Shown here piece after piece: positions 33,701 through 44,039 of a DNA stretch of 64,000 bases. The notes under the pieces are model-generated. The model saw nothing but the letters and a program-made list of their open reading frames with translations. It ran no database searches and was not told the origin of the DNA. The DNA is from Valencia hispanica (taxonomy: Eukaryota > Chordata > Actinopteri > Cyprinodontiformes > Valenciidae). The translations under genes were made by a program, and so were the position numbers. The DNA lies in the NCBI GenBank assembly GCA_963556495.2, contig OY747714.1, positions 51,917,541 through 51,981,540 on the forward strand. Reading direction: 5' to 3'. Each line of letters begins with the position of its first letter. Positions within the stretch are counted from its first letter, which is position 1.

Positions 33701-36700
33701 TACATGAAAGGCCATGAATCCCCTCTTTAAAATGGCTGAGAGTTTCTCACCTTCCAGTGGTTTAGTTTATATTTAACTTTGATTATGAAGATTTAATCCT
33801 GTGGATTAGGAGAGTTGTAGTCAATGAATAATAAAGTTACCCTGTTACCCATAATTATCATACCTGATATAAAAAGTACTGAGAGTGTCCCACCCCCAGG
33901 TGTTTCTGCATATATTCATCCTGTATTATGATCATATAATAATGGACATTAGGAGGTTTATCCCTCGTTTGATAAAGTGACCCAGGGAGCCATATTCTCA
34001 CAGGTACATTAATAGAAGTGAAACATGTTAAATTAAAGTATTGCTCTGTTATTACAGTGATGTTTGTTTTAGTTTCATTTATAGAAAAGCCAAACATAAA
34101 ACCACAGAATGTTTTCCTGCTCATTGCTGCTGTTTAATACTGTAATAATTACATATTTATTGATGACGTCATGGTGGACCAGAGAAGCGGAGACAATGAA
34201 AAGTGGCTAGAAGCTGTGAAACAAGTAGACTTAACCCGGTCCAGATCTGACCACAGTAAACACAGAGGGTTCTGGTTCTGGTTGTATAACCGGTCCCGGT
34301 GTGTTTCAGCCCGAGTGGAGGCGGGTCAGCGCCGGGTTCTGGATGATGCGACCCGGCAGAGGAGGCTGACCCGGCAGCTGGAGGCTCTGGAGAAAGACAA
34401 CTTCCAGGTTGGTTCTGAGACGGTTCTTCTGGGCCCAGCAGGGCTTTAATCAGGTGATGATGATGATGATGATGATGAGTCGGCGGTTCTGTCTCTGGTC
34501 TCCAGGACGACCCCCTGTCCTCCCTGCCTCCCCCCGGTCCCACGGCCCGTCTCCCAGCCTTCAGTGAGACGGAGGAACCAGGTGAGTGTCCTCCGTGTCT
34601 GTCCTCCATGATGTCCTCTCCGGCTGACCGCCGTCTTTCCCCCAGAGAGGAAGAGGAGGAAGACGAGGGGCGACCACTTCAAGCAGCGCTTCAGGAAGAA
34701 CTTCACCACGCTGCTGGAGGAGGAGGTGAGACCTGCCGCTCTCTGATTGGCTGCCGGTCACATGACTCACCGTCTCCTCTCTGATTGGCAGAACCTGTCT
34801 GAGAGGGCGGAGCCAAACTACCTGTCTGCGGCGGCCCCGCCCTCCTCGCTGCCGCCGCGTCACTTCTGCTGCGTCTGCGGCTTCCCGTCGCATTACACCT
34901 GCACCACCTGCGGGGGGCGCTACTGCAGCAGCAAGTGTCTGATCACCCACCGGGAGACCAGGTAGGAAGTCCTGGAGGTCAGAACAGAACCGAGCTGCTG
35001 GTCCGGTCCGGTTCAGGCTCGGAGAGGCTGGGACGGATCAGGTGGATCCTGGGGGAGGAGGAGGAGCTTCCAGCCTGGAATATTTTAAGGAATTCCTGGG
35101 AAACTCTGGGAATAAACCTGTAATCGGAATCCCTGGAGGTTGGAGCTGAACTTCTCCTCACTAATGGACCTGATGTCAGGATTTTCCAGGGACGGTTCTG
35201 TTTGGGTTTTGATCCGACCCAGAAACTCCAGATTATTCCCAGATGTTTCCAGATTATTCCCTGGAGTTCCCAGGTTATTCCTAAATTATTCTCAGTTTTT
35301 CCAGATTATTGTCAATTTTTCCCCAGTTTAGTTTCCAGATTATTCCCTGGAGTTCCCAGATTGTTCCCAAATTATTCCCAGTTTTTTTCCAGATTATTCC
35401 CAGTTTCCCCCCAGATTATTCCCAGTTTTCCCCCACAATATTCCCTGGAGTTCCCAGATTATTCCCAGTTTTCCCCCAGATTATTCCCAGTTTCCCCCCA
35501 CAATATTCCCTGTACCTCCCAGATTATTCCCAGTTTTTCCCCAGATTATTCTAGATGTTTCAAAATTATTCATAGTTTTTCCAGATTTTTCCCAGTTTTC
35601 CCCCAGATTATTCCCAGTTTCTTTCCAGATTATTCCCTGGAGTTCCCAGGTTATTCCTAAATTATTCTCAGTTTTTCCAGATTATTGTCAATTTTTCCCC
35701 AGTTTATTTTCCAGATTATTCCCTGGAGTTCCCAGATTGTTCCCAAATTATTCCCAGTTCTTTTTCCAGATTATTCCCAGTTTCCCCCCAAATTATTCCC
35801 AGTTTTTTTCCAGATTATTCCCAGTTTCCCCCCAGATTATTCCCAGTTTTCCCCCACAATATTCCCTGGAGCTCCCAGATTACTCCCAGTTTTTTCCCAG
35901 ATTATTCTAGATGTTTCAAAATTATTCATAGTTTTTCCAGATTTTTCCCAGTTTTCCCCCAGATTATTCCCAGTTTCTTTCCAGATTATTCCCTGGAGTT
36001 CCCAGGTTATTCCTAAATTATTCTCAGTTTTTCCAGATTATTGTCAATTTTTCCCCAGTTTATTTTCCAGATTATTCCCTGGAGTTCCCAGATTGTTCCC
36101 AAATTATTCCCAGTTTTTTTCCAGATTATTCCCAGTTTCCCCCCAGATTATTCCCAGTTTCCCCCCACAATATTCCCTGGAGTTCCCAGATTATTCCCAG
36201 TTTCCCCCCACAATATTCCCTGGAGCTCCCAGATTACTCCCAGTTTTTTCCCAGATTATTCTAGATGTTTCAAAATTATTCATAGTTTTTCCAGATTTTT
36301 CCCAGTTTTCCCCCAGATTATTCCCAGTTTCTTTCCAGATTATTCCCTGGAGTTCCCAGGTTATTCCTAAATTATTCTCAGTTTTTCCAGATTATTGTCA
36401 ATTTTTCCCCAGTTTATTTTCCAGATTATTCCCTGGAGTTCCCAGATTGTTCCCAAATTATTCCCAGTTTTTTTTCCAGATTATTCCCAGTTTTCCCCCA
36501 AATTATTCCCAGTTTTTTTCCAGATTATTCCCAGTTTCCCCCCAGATTATTCCCAGTTTTCCCCCACAATATTCCCTGGAGTTCCCAGATTTTTCCCAGT
36601 TTTCCCCCAGATTATTCCCAGTTTCTTTCCAGATTATTCCCTGGAGTTCCCAGGTTATTCCTAAATTATTCTCAGTTTTTCCAGATTATTATCAATTTTT

Positions 36701-37283
36701 TCCCAGTTTTTTTCCAGATTATTCTCAGTTTTTCTCCATGATATTCCCTGGAGTTCCCAGATTATTCCCAGTTTTTTTCCAGATTATTTCCCATTTTTTT
36801 CCAGATTATTCCCAGTTTTTTCCTAAATTATTCCCAATTTTTCCCCAAATTATTCCCAGTTCTTTTCCAGATTATTCCTAGTTATTCCCTGATTAATCCC
36901 TAGGAGTTTCCAGCCCCTCTCCATCCGTAGCCATTAGGAAGCGGTCCCTGCTGCCAGGCGGAGGTGGTATCATGATGTGGGCTGGGATCTTCTTCTCCTC
37001 CAGAGGTTCTGGACAGCGTTTCCTCCATGGTCGTCCATCCGTGTCCACCTGGATGAAGGAGAACCACGTTCTTAGAGCCAGGCTGAGGAAGATGAGGGTA
37101 GCGCTGCGGTTCTGACCCGTCCTCCAGCAGAGACACTGTTGGACACCTGGGTGGAGACGTGGACAGACCCAGCGGTTCTGGGACGAGGTCCAGCCTGAAT
37201 TGCAGGACTAGACGTTGGTTTCTGTCTGATTAAACCTTCTGTCCCTGGTGTGTCTCTGCAGGTGTCTGAAGTGGACGCTCTGA
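30738..37283 (+). CDS. znhit1: Zinc finger HIT domain-containing protein 1 (SRCAP-complex subunit)
   Basis: Known role: nuclear subunit of the SRCAP/SWR1 remodeller that deposits H2A.Z. Exons: 30738-30762, 34310-34407, 34506-34581, 34646-34725, 34792-34961, 37262-37283, all GT-AG and in phase, giving 156 residues (human 154). N-terminus MVLEKKSS, then QRRVLDDATRQRR and QLEALEKDNFQDDP, then KTRGDHFKQRFRKNF with LLEEENLS. The C-terminal HIT zinc finger has CCVCGFPSHYTCTTCGGRYC, then CLITHRETRC, and ends CLKWTL. Exon 6 encodes only seven residues plus the splice-split Arg. Intron 1 (3.5 kb) contains a 486-bp inverted repeat and intron 5 (2.3 kb) a minisatellite. Poly(A) signals AATAAA near 37630 and 37660. 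Confidence 0.95.
31227..31712 (+). repeat. Left arm of 486-bp inverted repeat in znhit1 intron 1
   Basis: Begins ccagaaccagaaccctctgt and ends actctcctaatccacaggat. It is the reverse complement of 33796-34281 with only about two mismatches seen (near 31685 and 31691). An 88-codon frame (31384-31650) is present identically in both arms, with no recognisable domain. Confidence 0.95.
32776..32835 (-). mobile_element. LINE 3'-tail fragment
   Basis: actttattgatcccagattc followed by cctcagggattaataaag has the form of an L2/CR1-like 3' terminus. It lies between the arms of the inverted repeat. Confidence 0.4.
33031..33280. repeat. Dispersed repeat, copy B
   Basis: Matches 29341-29437 and 29555-29710 in the same orientation with small differences, lacking the 115-base middle of copy A. 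It lies between the arms of the znhit1 inverted repeat. Confidence 0.8.
33796..34281 (-). repeat. Right arm of 486-bp inverted repeat in znhit1 intron 1
   Basis: Same length as the left arm and opposite orientation, separated by 2,083 bases. Further, more diverged inverted pairing continues inward: catgtaataacttatagttt near 31859 against aaactataagttattacatg near 33688. The outer boundary lies 28 bases before exon 2. Confidence 0.95.
35215..36900. repeat. Higher-order minisatellite in znhit1 intron 5
   Basis: Basic unit about 19-20 bp (ccagattattcccagtttt). Larger blocks recur: caggttattcctaaattatt followed by ctcagtttttccagattatt is seen near 35268, 35648, 36003, 36357 and 36651, so the higher-order period is mostly about 355 bp. 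Open frames reading FPDYSQF-type repeats are artefacts. Confidence 0.95.
36925..37110 (+). pseudogene. Weak Tc1/mariner-like remnant
   Basis: The plus frame reads GGGGIMMWAGIFF then HVLRARL, recalling the GGGS-MWG block of Tc1-type transposases. Too short to be sure. Confidence 0.25.
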
Positions 37284-37689
37284 GGAATCCTGATGTCAGG
37301 ACACCTTACACGATACGTCTCTGCTTGAGACGATTGATGTCCCACCTGGACAGGTAGAAAGGCTCAGAGGTCATTCTCTGATCGTCCTCTAATGTCCACA
37401 TGGTTCAGACCCGTCTCTCCTATGGAGCGCCACCTGCTGGATGGACGTGTCCGTCCTCCTCTGGAGCTCTGAGCCGGTCCGTTTCTGGTTCTAGAACTGA
37501 ACCTGAAGGTTCTGAATACGTCTGGGTCAAACGTCCAGGTCCATCTCTGTCTTCACCAGAACCAGAACTCTGAAGTTCTCCTCGCTCTCTCTCTTATTTC
37601 TTTTTCATTCATTTTCTTCTGAAAACAGGAATAAAGTTTTGTTTCTGACCTTTCAAAATAAAACGTTCACTTCCTGTGTATAAAATCGA

Positions 37690-38480
37690 GTACAGAGGGA
37701 TTTTATTTTGTTGCAACTGGGGTCAAAGGTCGCTCTCTGACCTGGGTTCCTCTAAGATTGGGCCACAGGTTGAGAAGGTTCGAGGTGATGGAGGTCCACC
37801 TCAGGTTCTGCTGATCAGGGACCGTCACAGAGGTTCTGTTGGGTCCAATAACTTCATGAAGCTCTAGCTGTTCTCCTGGACCTTCTCCGGTTCTCTGCAG
37901 GTTCTGCTCTAACCAGCAGAACCTCTAGATGTTACAGTTTAGGTCAACCAAACAGAAAACGGATCCAAGCCCAAAGCTTTACCTCCAGCTTGATGTTTTG
38001 GACCAGAACCAGTTCTGAATGAGATCAAGAAGATTTGTTGGGACAGCAGATAGAAAAGGTTCTGGTTCTGGTCTCTCAACCAGGAGATCCATCTGCACCT
38101 CAAACATGTGGAGCCTCTGAAACCTCTGATCTTCACCTAATCCTCTGGCTCCAGTACCTGGTTCTGGTTCTGGTTCTCTGTTAACTGCTGCTCACTAATC
38201 TGTTGGTTTCTAGGGTGCAACAAGATGACATCATCAATCATCTAACATTTTCTTCTTCACATTCAGACTGATTTGGACTAATCTGTTCCAGGGTAAATGG
38301 ATTCGATAAAAAGGTTCTGAAACCCGGTTCTGTCGGATCACACCTTGAGATGAAACCTATTAAAACATCCATTCATTCTCTCAGCATCTAGTCTAGATCC
38401 TAACCGGCCTTCAGCTGCTGAGAATCTGACATAGCCGAGCCAAATGTCCCTCATGTTTGATCAGTAGCATCTTTATCTTA
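37690..38480. other. Intergenic region, no gene seen
   Basis: Downstream of the znhit1 poly(A) signals. Rich in the GGTTCTGG/CCAGAACC word but without domain-bearing frames. Confidence 0.5.
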
Positions 38481-39700
38481 ACTAGCCTAACTTCTTTAGC
38501 ATTGATAGCATCTGTAGCTTAATTAGCCTAACATCTTTAGCATTGATAGCATCTGTAGCTTAATTAGCCTAACCTCTTTAGCATCAGTAGCATCGTTAGT
38601 TTAATTAGACTAACATCTTTAGCATTGATAGCATCTGTAGCTTAATTAGCCTAACATCTTTAGCATTGATAGCATCTGTAGCTTAATTAGCCTAACATCT
38701 TTAGCATCAGTAGCATCGTTAGTTTAATTAGGCTAACTTCTTTAGCATTGATAGCATCTGTAGCTTAATTAGCCTAACATCTTTAGCATTGATAGCATCT
38801 GTAGCTTAATTAGCCTAACTTCTTTAGCATTGATAGCATCTGTAGCTTAATTAGCCTAACATCTTTAGCATTGATAGCATCTATAGCTTAATTAGCCTAA
38901 CTTCTTTAGCATTGATAGCATCTGTAGCTTAATTAGCCTAACTTCTTTAGCATTGATAGCATCTGTAGCTTAATTAGCCTAACATCTTTAGCGTCAGTAG
39001 CATCTTTAGCTTAGGTAGCCTAACATCCTTAGCATCGATAGCATCTTTAGCTTAATTAACCTAACCTCTTTAGCATCGATGGCATTTTTAGCGTCAGTAG
39101 CATCTTTAGCTTAGGTAGCCTAACATCCTTAGCATCGATAGCATCTTTAGCTTTATTAGGCTAACCTCTTTAGCATCAGTAGCATCGTTAGTTTAATTAG
39201 GCTAACATCTTTAGCATTGATAGCATCTTTAGCTTAATTAGCCTAACATATTTAGCATCAGTAGCATGTTTAGTTTAATTAACCTAACCTCTTTAGCATC
39301 GATAGCATTTTTAGCGTCAGTAGCATCTTTAGCTTAGGTAGCCTAACATCCTTAGCATCGATAGCATCTTTAGCTTAATTAGGCTAACATCTTTAGCATT
39401 GATAGCATCTTTAACTTAATTAGCCTAACATCTTTAGCATCAGTAGCATCGTTAGTTTAATTAGGCTAACATCTTTAGCATTGATAGCATCTTTAGCTTA
39501 ATTAGCCTAACATATTTAGCATCAATAGCATGTTTAGCTTAATTAACCTAACCTCTTTAGCATAGATAGCATTTTTAGCGTCAGTAGCATCTTTAGCTTA
39601 ATTAGGCTGATGTCTTTAGCAATGGTAGCATCTTGAGCCTATATAACATCTTTAGTATCAGTAGCATCTTTAGTGTTAGTAGCAACGTCATTAGCATCTA
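38480..39700. repeat. 40-bp minisatellite (TAGCATTGATAGCATCTGTAG type)
   Basis: About thirty units of roughly 40 bp: tttagcattgatagcatctg, then tagcttaattagcctaacat. Variants with catcagtagcatcgttag are organised in short higher-order runs from about 39000. Confidence 0.95.
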
Positions 39701-39879
39701 TCGCCTCTGTCAGCAGCGATCAGAATGATCTGGATGGAGTGAGGTTAAAGTCGAGTCTATGATGTTTCTGGTCATATGTTGCATTTGGACAGTTTATATC
39801 AATGTTTGCAATAAGTTGTTTTTCTCCACCTGACTCTGCTCCTGACACTAGATGGTTGGTAGAAAATGACAAGAGGACC

Positions 39880-39935
39880 CCCCCCCCCCCCCATAACCAT
39901 ACCTACAGTAAAACACGGTGGTGGCAGAACCGGGA
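39880..39935 (+). pseudogene. Tc1-like fragment
   Basis: After a poly-C run, ataaccatacctacagtaaa followed by acacggtggtggcag matches the nucleotide form of the Tc1 [10 protein letters not shown] block, also present at 43846-43884. Confidence 0.4.
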
Positions 39936-39939
39936 CGGA

Positions 39940-41200
39940 CCCGCTCTGTGATAAACAAGATGCTGACAGAACCCCACCAATGGTCTCCAAGGTTCTGGAC
40001 CGGGTCAGTTCCTCAGAAACCTGACAGAACCAAGAGCTTAAGCTTTAGCTGAAAGGTCAGAGGTCATCTCAGAGGTTCTTCTACGTGGGTCAACCTCCTT
40101 CACAAAGTCCAGCCGTCCCTCTTCCTTCCTGGTCGCCATGCCAACCACACCATAAAGACCGTCAATAATTAATGTGGACTTTAGATTCCTCTGAGCTTCA
40201 CCTGCTTTCTCCTCCGTCTGCTGCTCTACCTGCAGCTCAGACTTCATCCGGACGCCGCGGAGACGCCGCCTTCAATCATTCAGTGAGTACCGCCGGGTTT
40301 GGACCGGTTTGCTGAGGTGGTTCTGATGGACCGGTACCGGTCCGACAGGTAGCAAGACGCTCTGAGATAAACCGGAGGTCAGAACAGAAGAATCATGGTC
40401 AGCTGCTGGAACAAACGGGCCGCAGACACAGCTGGTTCTGGTTCTGAAGGCAGTTAGTTAGTGATTGTTCTGAAACCAAGCCTGAACAGAACCGTTTAAC
40501 ACAGCCTGGTCTATTTGGCTGGGTTCTAGAACGTTCTGGTACCGGTTCAGTCCACATACTCAGCAGAAGTTTCAGACCGGTTCTGCTCACCTGAAGGGCT
40601 GCAGGAGATCGGACCAGAACCAGTCAGCTTAGAGGTTCCTCACCATCAGACGGCTGGGTCCAAACGGAAGGCGTCTCCATGTCGATCCGGTCTGACCAGA
40701 ACCGGTTCCATCTCAATGGTTCCTGGAGGAGTTCTGGGTTTTGTTTAGTTCTGGTGGTTCTGGACCGGGATCCTGAAGGTCCCTAGGTTCTGGATTTCAG
40801 GCTGAACTTGTCCACAGGTGTGTCTCTGATGGACCCGTCCAGGTGTGCTCCGCCCTCCGGTCTGTTTTCAGATGGTTCTGTCTGGTTCTATTGGGTTCTG
40901 CTGCAGGAATGTTGACTCTGCTCCTTCAGGTCCGATAACCTCAGCTGAAGCTGGTTCTATTCATCACTCCGAGCCGTTCAGAACCAGAATCTGATGACGA
41001 GTCGTGGGTCGTTCTGTCACATAGCAGAGAGGTTCTCCTTCCAGCTCCATGATCTGATACCAGTTCTGGTTCTGAGAGAACGTCAAATCGGAACCTTCAT
41101 GAATACGCGCTCCATCTCCTCTGGCTCAGTGTCTGATTGATGAAGCAAATAGCAGCGATGGCTTCCTGGTGCAGTTAGCTCTAGTTAGCCTAACGTTCAA
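39940..41200. other. Intergenic region, no gene seen
   Basis: GGTTCTGG-rich sequence. A donor-like CATTCA|GTGAGTACC at about 40280, after CG-rich bases, could be a 5' untranslated exon of a downstream gene, but nothing confirms it. Confidence 0.35.
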
Positions 41201-41207
41201 TTCAGTT

Positions 41208-42420
41208 TATTTATATAGCGCCGATTCACAACAGATGTTTCATCTCAAGGCTCTTAACAAGAAGTCATTTCAATACATTTATACAAACATTCCAATCAGT
41301 TAAAAAGTTTCCTATTTAAGGAATCCCAGCAGATTGCATCAGTCATTGGCGTGAGGTTGGGCCCCGTTGATGCAGACTTTCCAACCACAGCAATCCTTCA
41401 GCAATCCCTCATACTGAGCAAGCATGTAGCGACGGTGGAGAGGAAAAACTCCCCTTTAACAGGAAGAAACCTCCAACAGAACCAGGCTCAGTAGGAGCGG
41501 CCATCTGCCACGACCGTCTGGGGGTTTGAGAAGACAGAGCAGAAACACAGAAGGAACAGAAGATCTGATATAAGAGAACTTTCTATGTTACAGAAAGTAA
41601 AAAGTTGATAACAGGACACAGTGGATGTTCAGTTACTGGGAGGATCATCCCAGTCGATGCCCCCCGTCCAACAGGGCATTGCAGCCAAGCAGGATACCAG
41701 ACCAGGTATATCTTCTATGGAGAGAAAAACACTGAGAGAAAACAAAGTTAACAGTCGAAATAACAGAATGTACTGTAATACAACTGGAGAGTAGTAGGAG
41801 AAAAGGAAGTAGCAGAGTGAAGAAAATTGGTAAGTCTGTCCTCCAGCAGTCTAAGCCTATAGCAGCATAACTACAGAGATAGCTCAGGATGACCTTAGCC
41901 ACTCTAACTATAAGCTTTATCAAAAAGGAAAGTTTTAAGCCTGGCCTTAAAAGTAAACAGAGTGTCTGCCTCACGGACTAAAGCTGGGAGCTGGTTCCAC
42001 AGGAGAGGAGCCTGATAACTAAAAGATCTGCCTCCCATAAGTTTTGCTGCTGCATTTTAAATGACTGGAAGGAGTTGACTTATTTATACTGACATAATCC
42101 TCCTGCTGCAACCAGGTTTCTGTGAGACAAATCAAATCAATGTGATTATCACAAATCAAGTCATTTACTAACAAAGTCTTTGAGGAGAGAGATCTTATGT
42201 TTAATAAACCACATTTAATAGATTTATTTTTCTGTTCAGTCAAAGTTATATTTATTTTTATGAGATTTGCATAATTTGCTTTTGTTGGCTTAACTTTTAA
42301 TCCATTTAATTTTGGCCGTGGGCAAGACACTGTTTCTATAGGGTAATGGGGGGGTAACAGTACAGAAGCAGCAGAGAGGTGGGTTAAACTACGACTCTGC
42401 TTCCTCTGCATCAGGAGAAG
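41208..42420 (-). mobile_element. Internally deleted non-LTR retrotransposon
   Basis: The minus-strand frame 42411-42019 contains an endonuclease start: [19 protein letters not shown], then [12 protein letters not shown]. Around 42070 it jumps to a sequence whose translation in another frame gives the usual C-terminus of such an ORF2: SYQAPLLWNQLPALVREADT, then FKARLKTFLFDKAYS (about 42040-41910). The 3' end is ggcgctatataaataaactg at about 41220. Most of the endonuclease and nearly all of the reverse transcriptase are missing. Confidence 0.8.
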
Positions 42421-42424
42421 ACAT

Positions 42425-43555
42425 GATGGATGAGCTTCACTTATTGCTCCATCTTTTTTATTTTTAAATCTGGAACTCAGGAACTGTTCCCGGTTTGTTT
42501 TTCACCCCGGGGATAGTTTGGGTTTCAGTTCATAGATCATGTTTTCATATCAAGCTGAATATTCTCTACAGTTTAGATATTTTCTCCTGATTCTAGGAAT
42601 AATTTATAGAAACTTGAGAGGAACCTCGATGACCTTTTAAGGCGTTCCTTCCTATAAAACCTGCAGAACATGAAGTCGTTTTTCTTCTGTTTTCTTTTTT
42701 AAGGACCTCCAGTTTTCATTAACGAAGCGAACAGCGCTGGTCTTAGAGAATCTGACCCGGTCTGCTCCGACCGAGACAAACACTCCTTTAACTTCCGCTC
42801 AACCGTCTAGAACCGGTTCTTAGACGGATCCAGAGCAGAACTCGCTGCTGAAGTCCGGTTCTGCCTCCAGGCTTCAGGTTCTAGTTTGATCCGTTGGTTC
42901 CTCCTCCGTAACAAGGTCGCATAACCATTTTCCCATCTCTTCCTGTAAACAACATTGTGAACTTTAACCTTTGGCTATCAGATGGATTATCTCAGTGTTT
43001 GGGTTAATTGTGGAGATAACTAGTCATAAATATTTTATTATTTTCTGAAGACTTTAAACTCATGGACCCATTGGTTCTGGTCCAGATCAGTCGGTTCTGA
43101 TTGGTCTGGATCCGACCTCTTGCTGGATGATATTTAAAGCAGCAATAAACCAGAGGCAGACGGGATGTTTTGTATTTAATACAGCTGGATATTAGCCTGC
43201 CAGAACCAGAACCTGGGACTTCTGACGAGTTCCTGAGATGGTTCCTACCTGCAGCTCTGATGATGATAGACGACCTTCAGCATCAGTCTGACCCATGTTT
43301 GGCTTTTTGACTAAATTAATAAAATAAACCTTTAATGTCACAGTAAAAACTGGTTTAAACAAAATAATAACAAAAATATGTAACATAAAATAAGTGGGAG
43401 CATAAATATTCCTCCCCTTTAAAGTGACTGAGCTAATCCAACAGGGGTCCTTCCAGTAGGCGCTGATCGTCTCCCAGTAAGTGGGAACGAGCTGAGGTCC
43501 AGTGATTATAGCATTAATGGTTCCTCGTTAATCAGCAGGGAGACTAAAGAACCTG
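42425..43555. other. Intergenic region, no gene seen
   Basis: AT-rich and CCAGAACC-containing sequence without a convincing frame. Confidence 0.5.
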
Positions 43556-43559
43556 AACA

Positions 43560-44030
43560 TCCCTGGAGTTCATTTAAATCCATCAGGAGATGCAAGGAAT
43601 ACGATCCATGTGTCGATCTGTCTGGATCAGGAGACCAGAGAGAGAGGTCACCTCTGACCTCGGCGGCTGCGATTGGAGACACTCTGCAGAGAACAACAGC
43701 TGTTGTTCTTCATCAGTTGAGTGATGATGAGGATGAAGAAATCTTAGATGAAGGCTGGACTAGAGAAAGACACGTAGGAGAAGAAAGTTATCGGGTCTGA
43801 TGAGACCAGCATGGAGCTTTTTGGCCTTCAGACAAGACGACTATGACACCATCCCCACTGTGAAGCATGGCGGTGGCAGCATCATGCTGTGGGTATGCTC
43901 GATGGCAGCTGGTCCTGGAAGGCTGATAAAGGCAGAAGGTCAAATGGATCCTGGAAGACGATTAGAGAATGACGGCTTCAGAGAACATTTATTCTCCAGC
44001 GAGACGACGACCAGAAGGCTCAAGCTGTGG
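43560..44030 (+). pseudogene. Tc1/mariner transposase fragment
   Basis: Translation pieces: [11 protein letters not shown] near 43795, then [17 protein letters not shown] (43846-43896) and [12 protein letters not shown]. These are the middle of a Tc1-type DDE transposase. Upstream (43600-43790) is consistent with the same element but frameshifted. The 3' third is missing, cut by the minisatellite. Confidence 0.7.
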
Positions 44031-44039
44031 AGGTTCTAG

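Noticed and set aside
35202..36881. Plus frames with FPDYSQF repeats, up to 398 codons
   Set aside because: Intronic minisatellite of znhit1; no start context, no domain.
40038..40280. Minus-strand frame of 69 codons and a nearby plus-strand donor-like site
   Set aside because: No recognisable protein family; the donor could mark a 5' untranslated exon but has no support.
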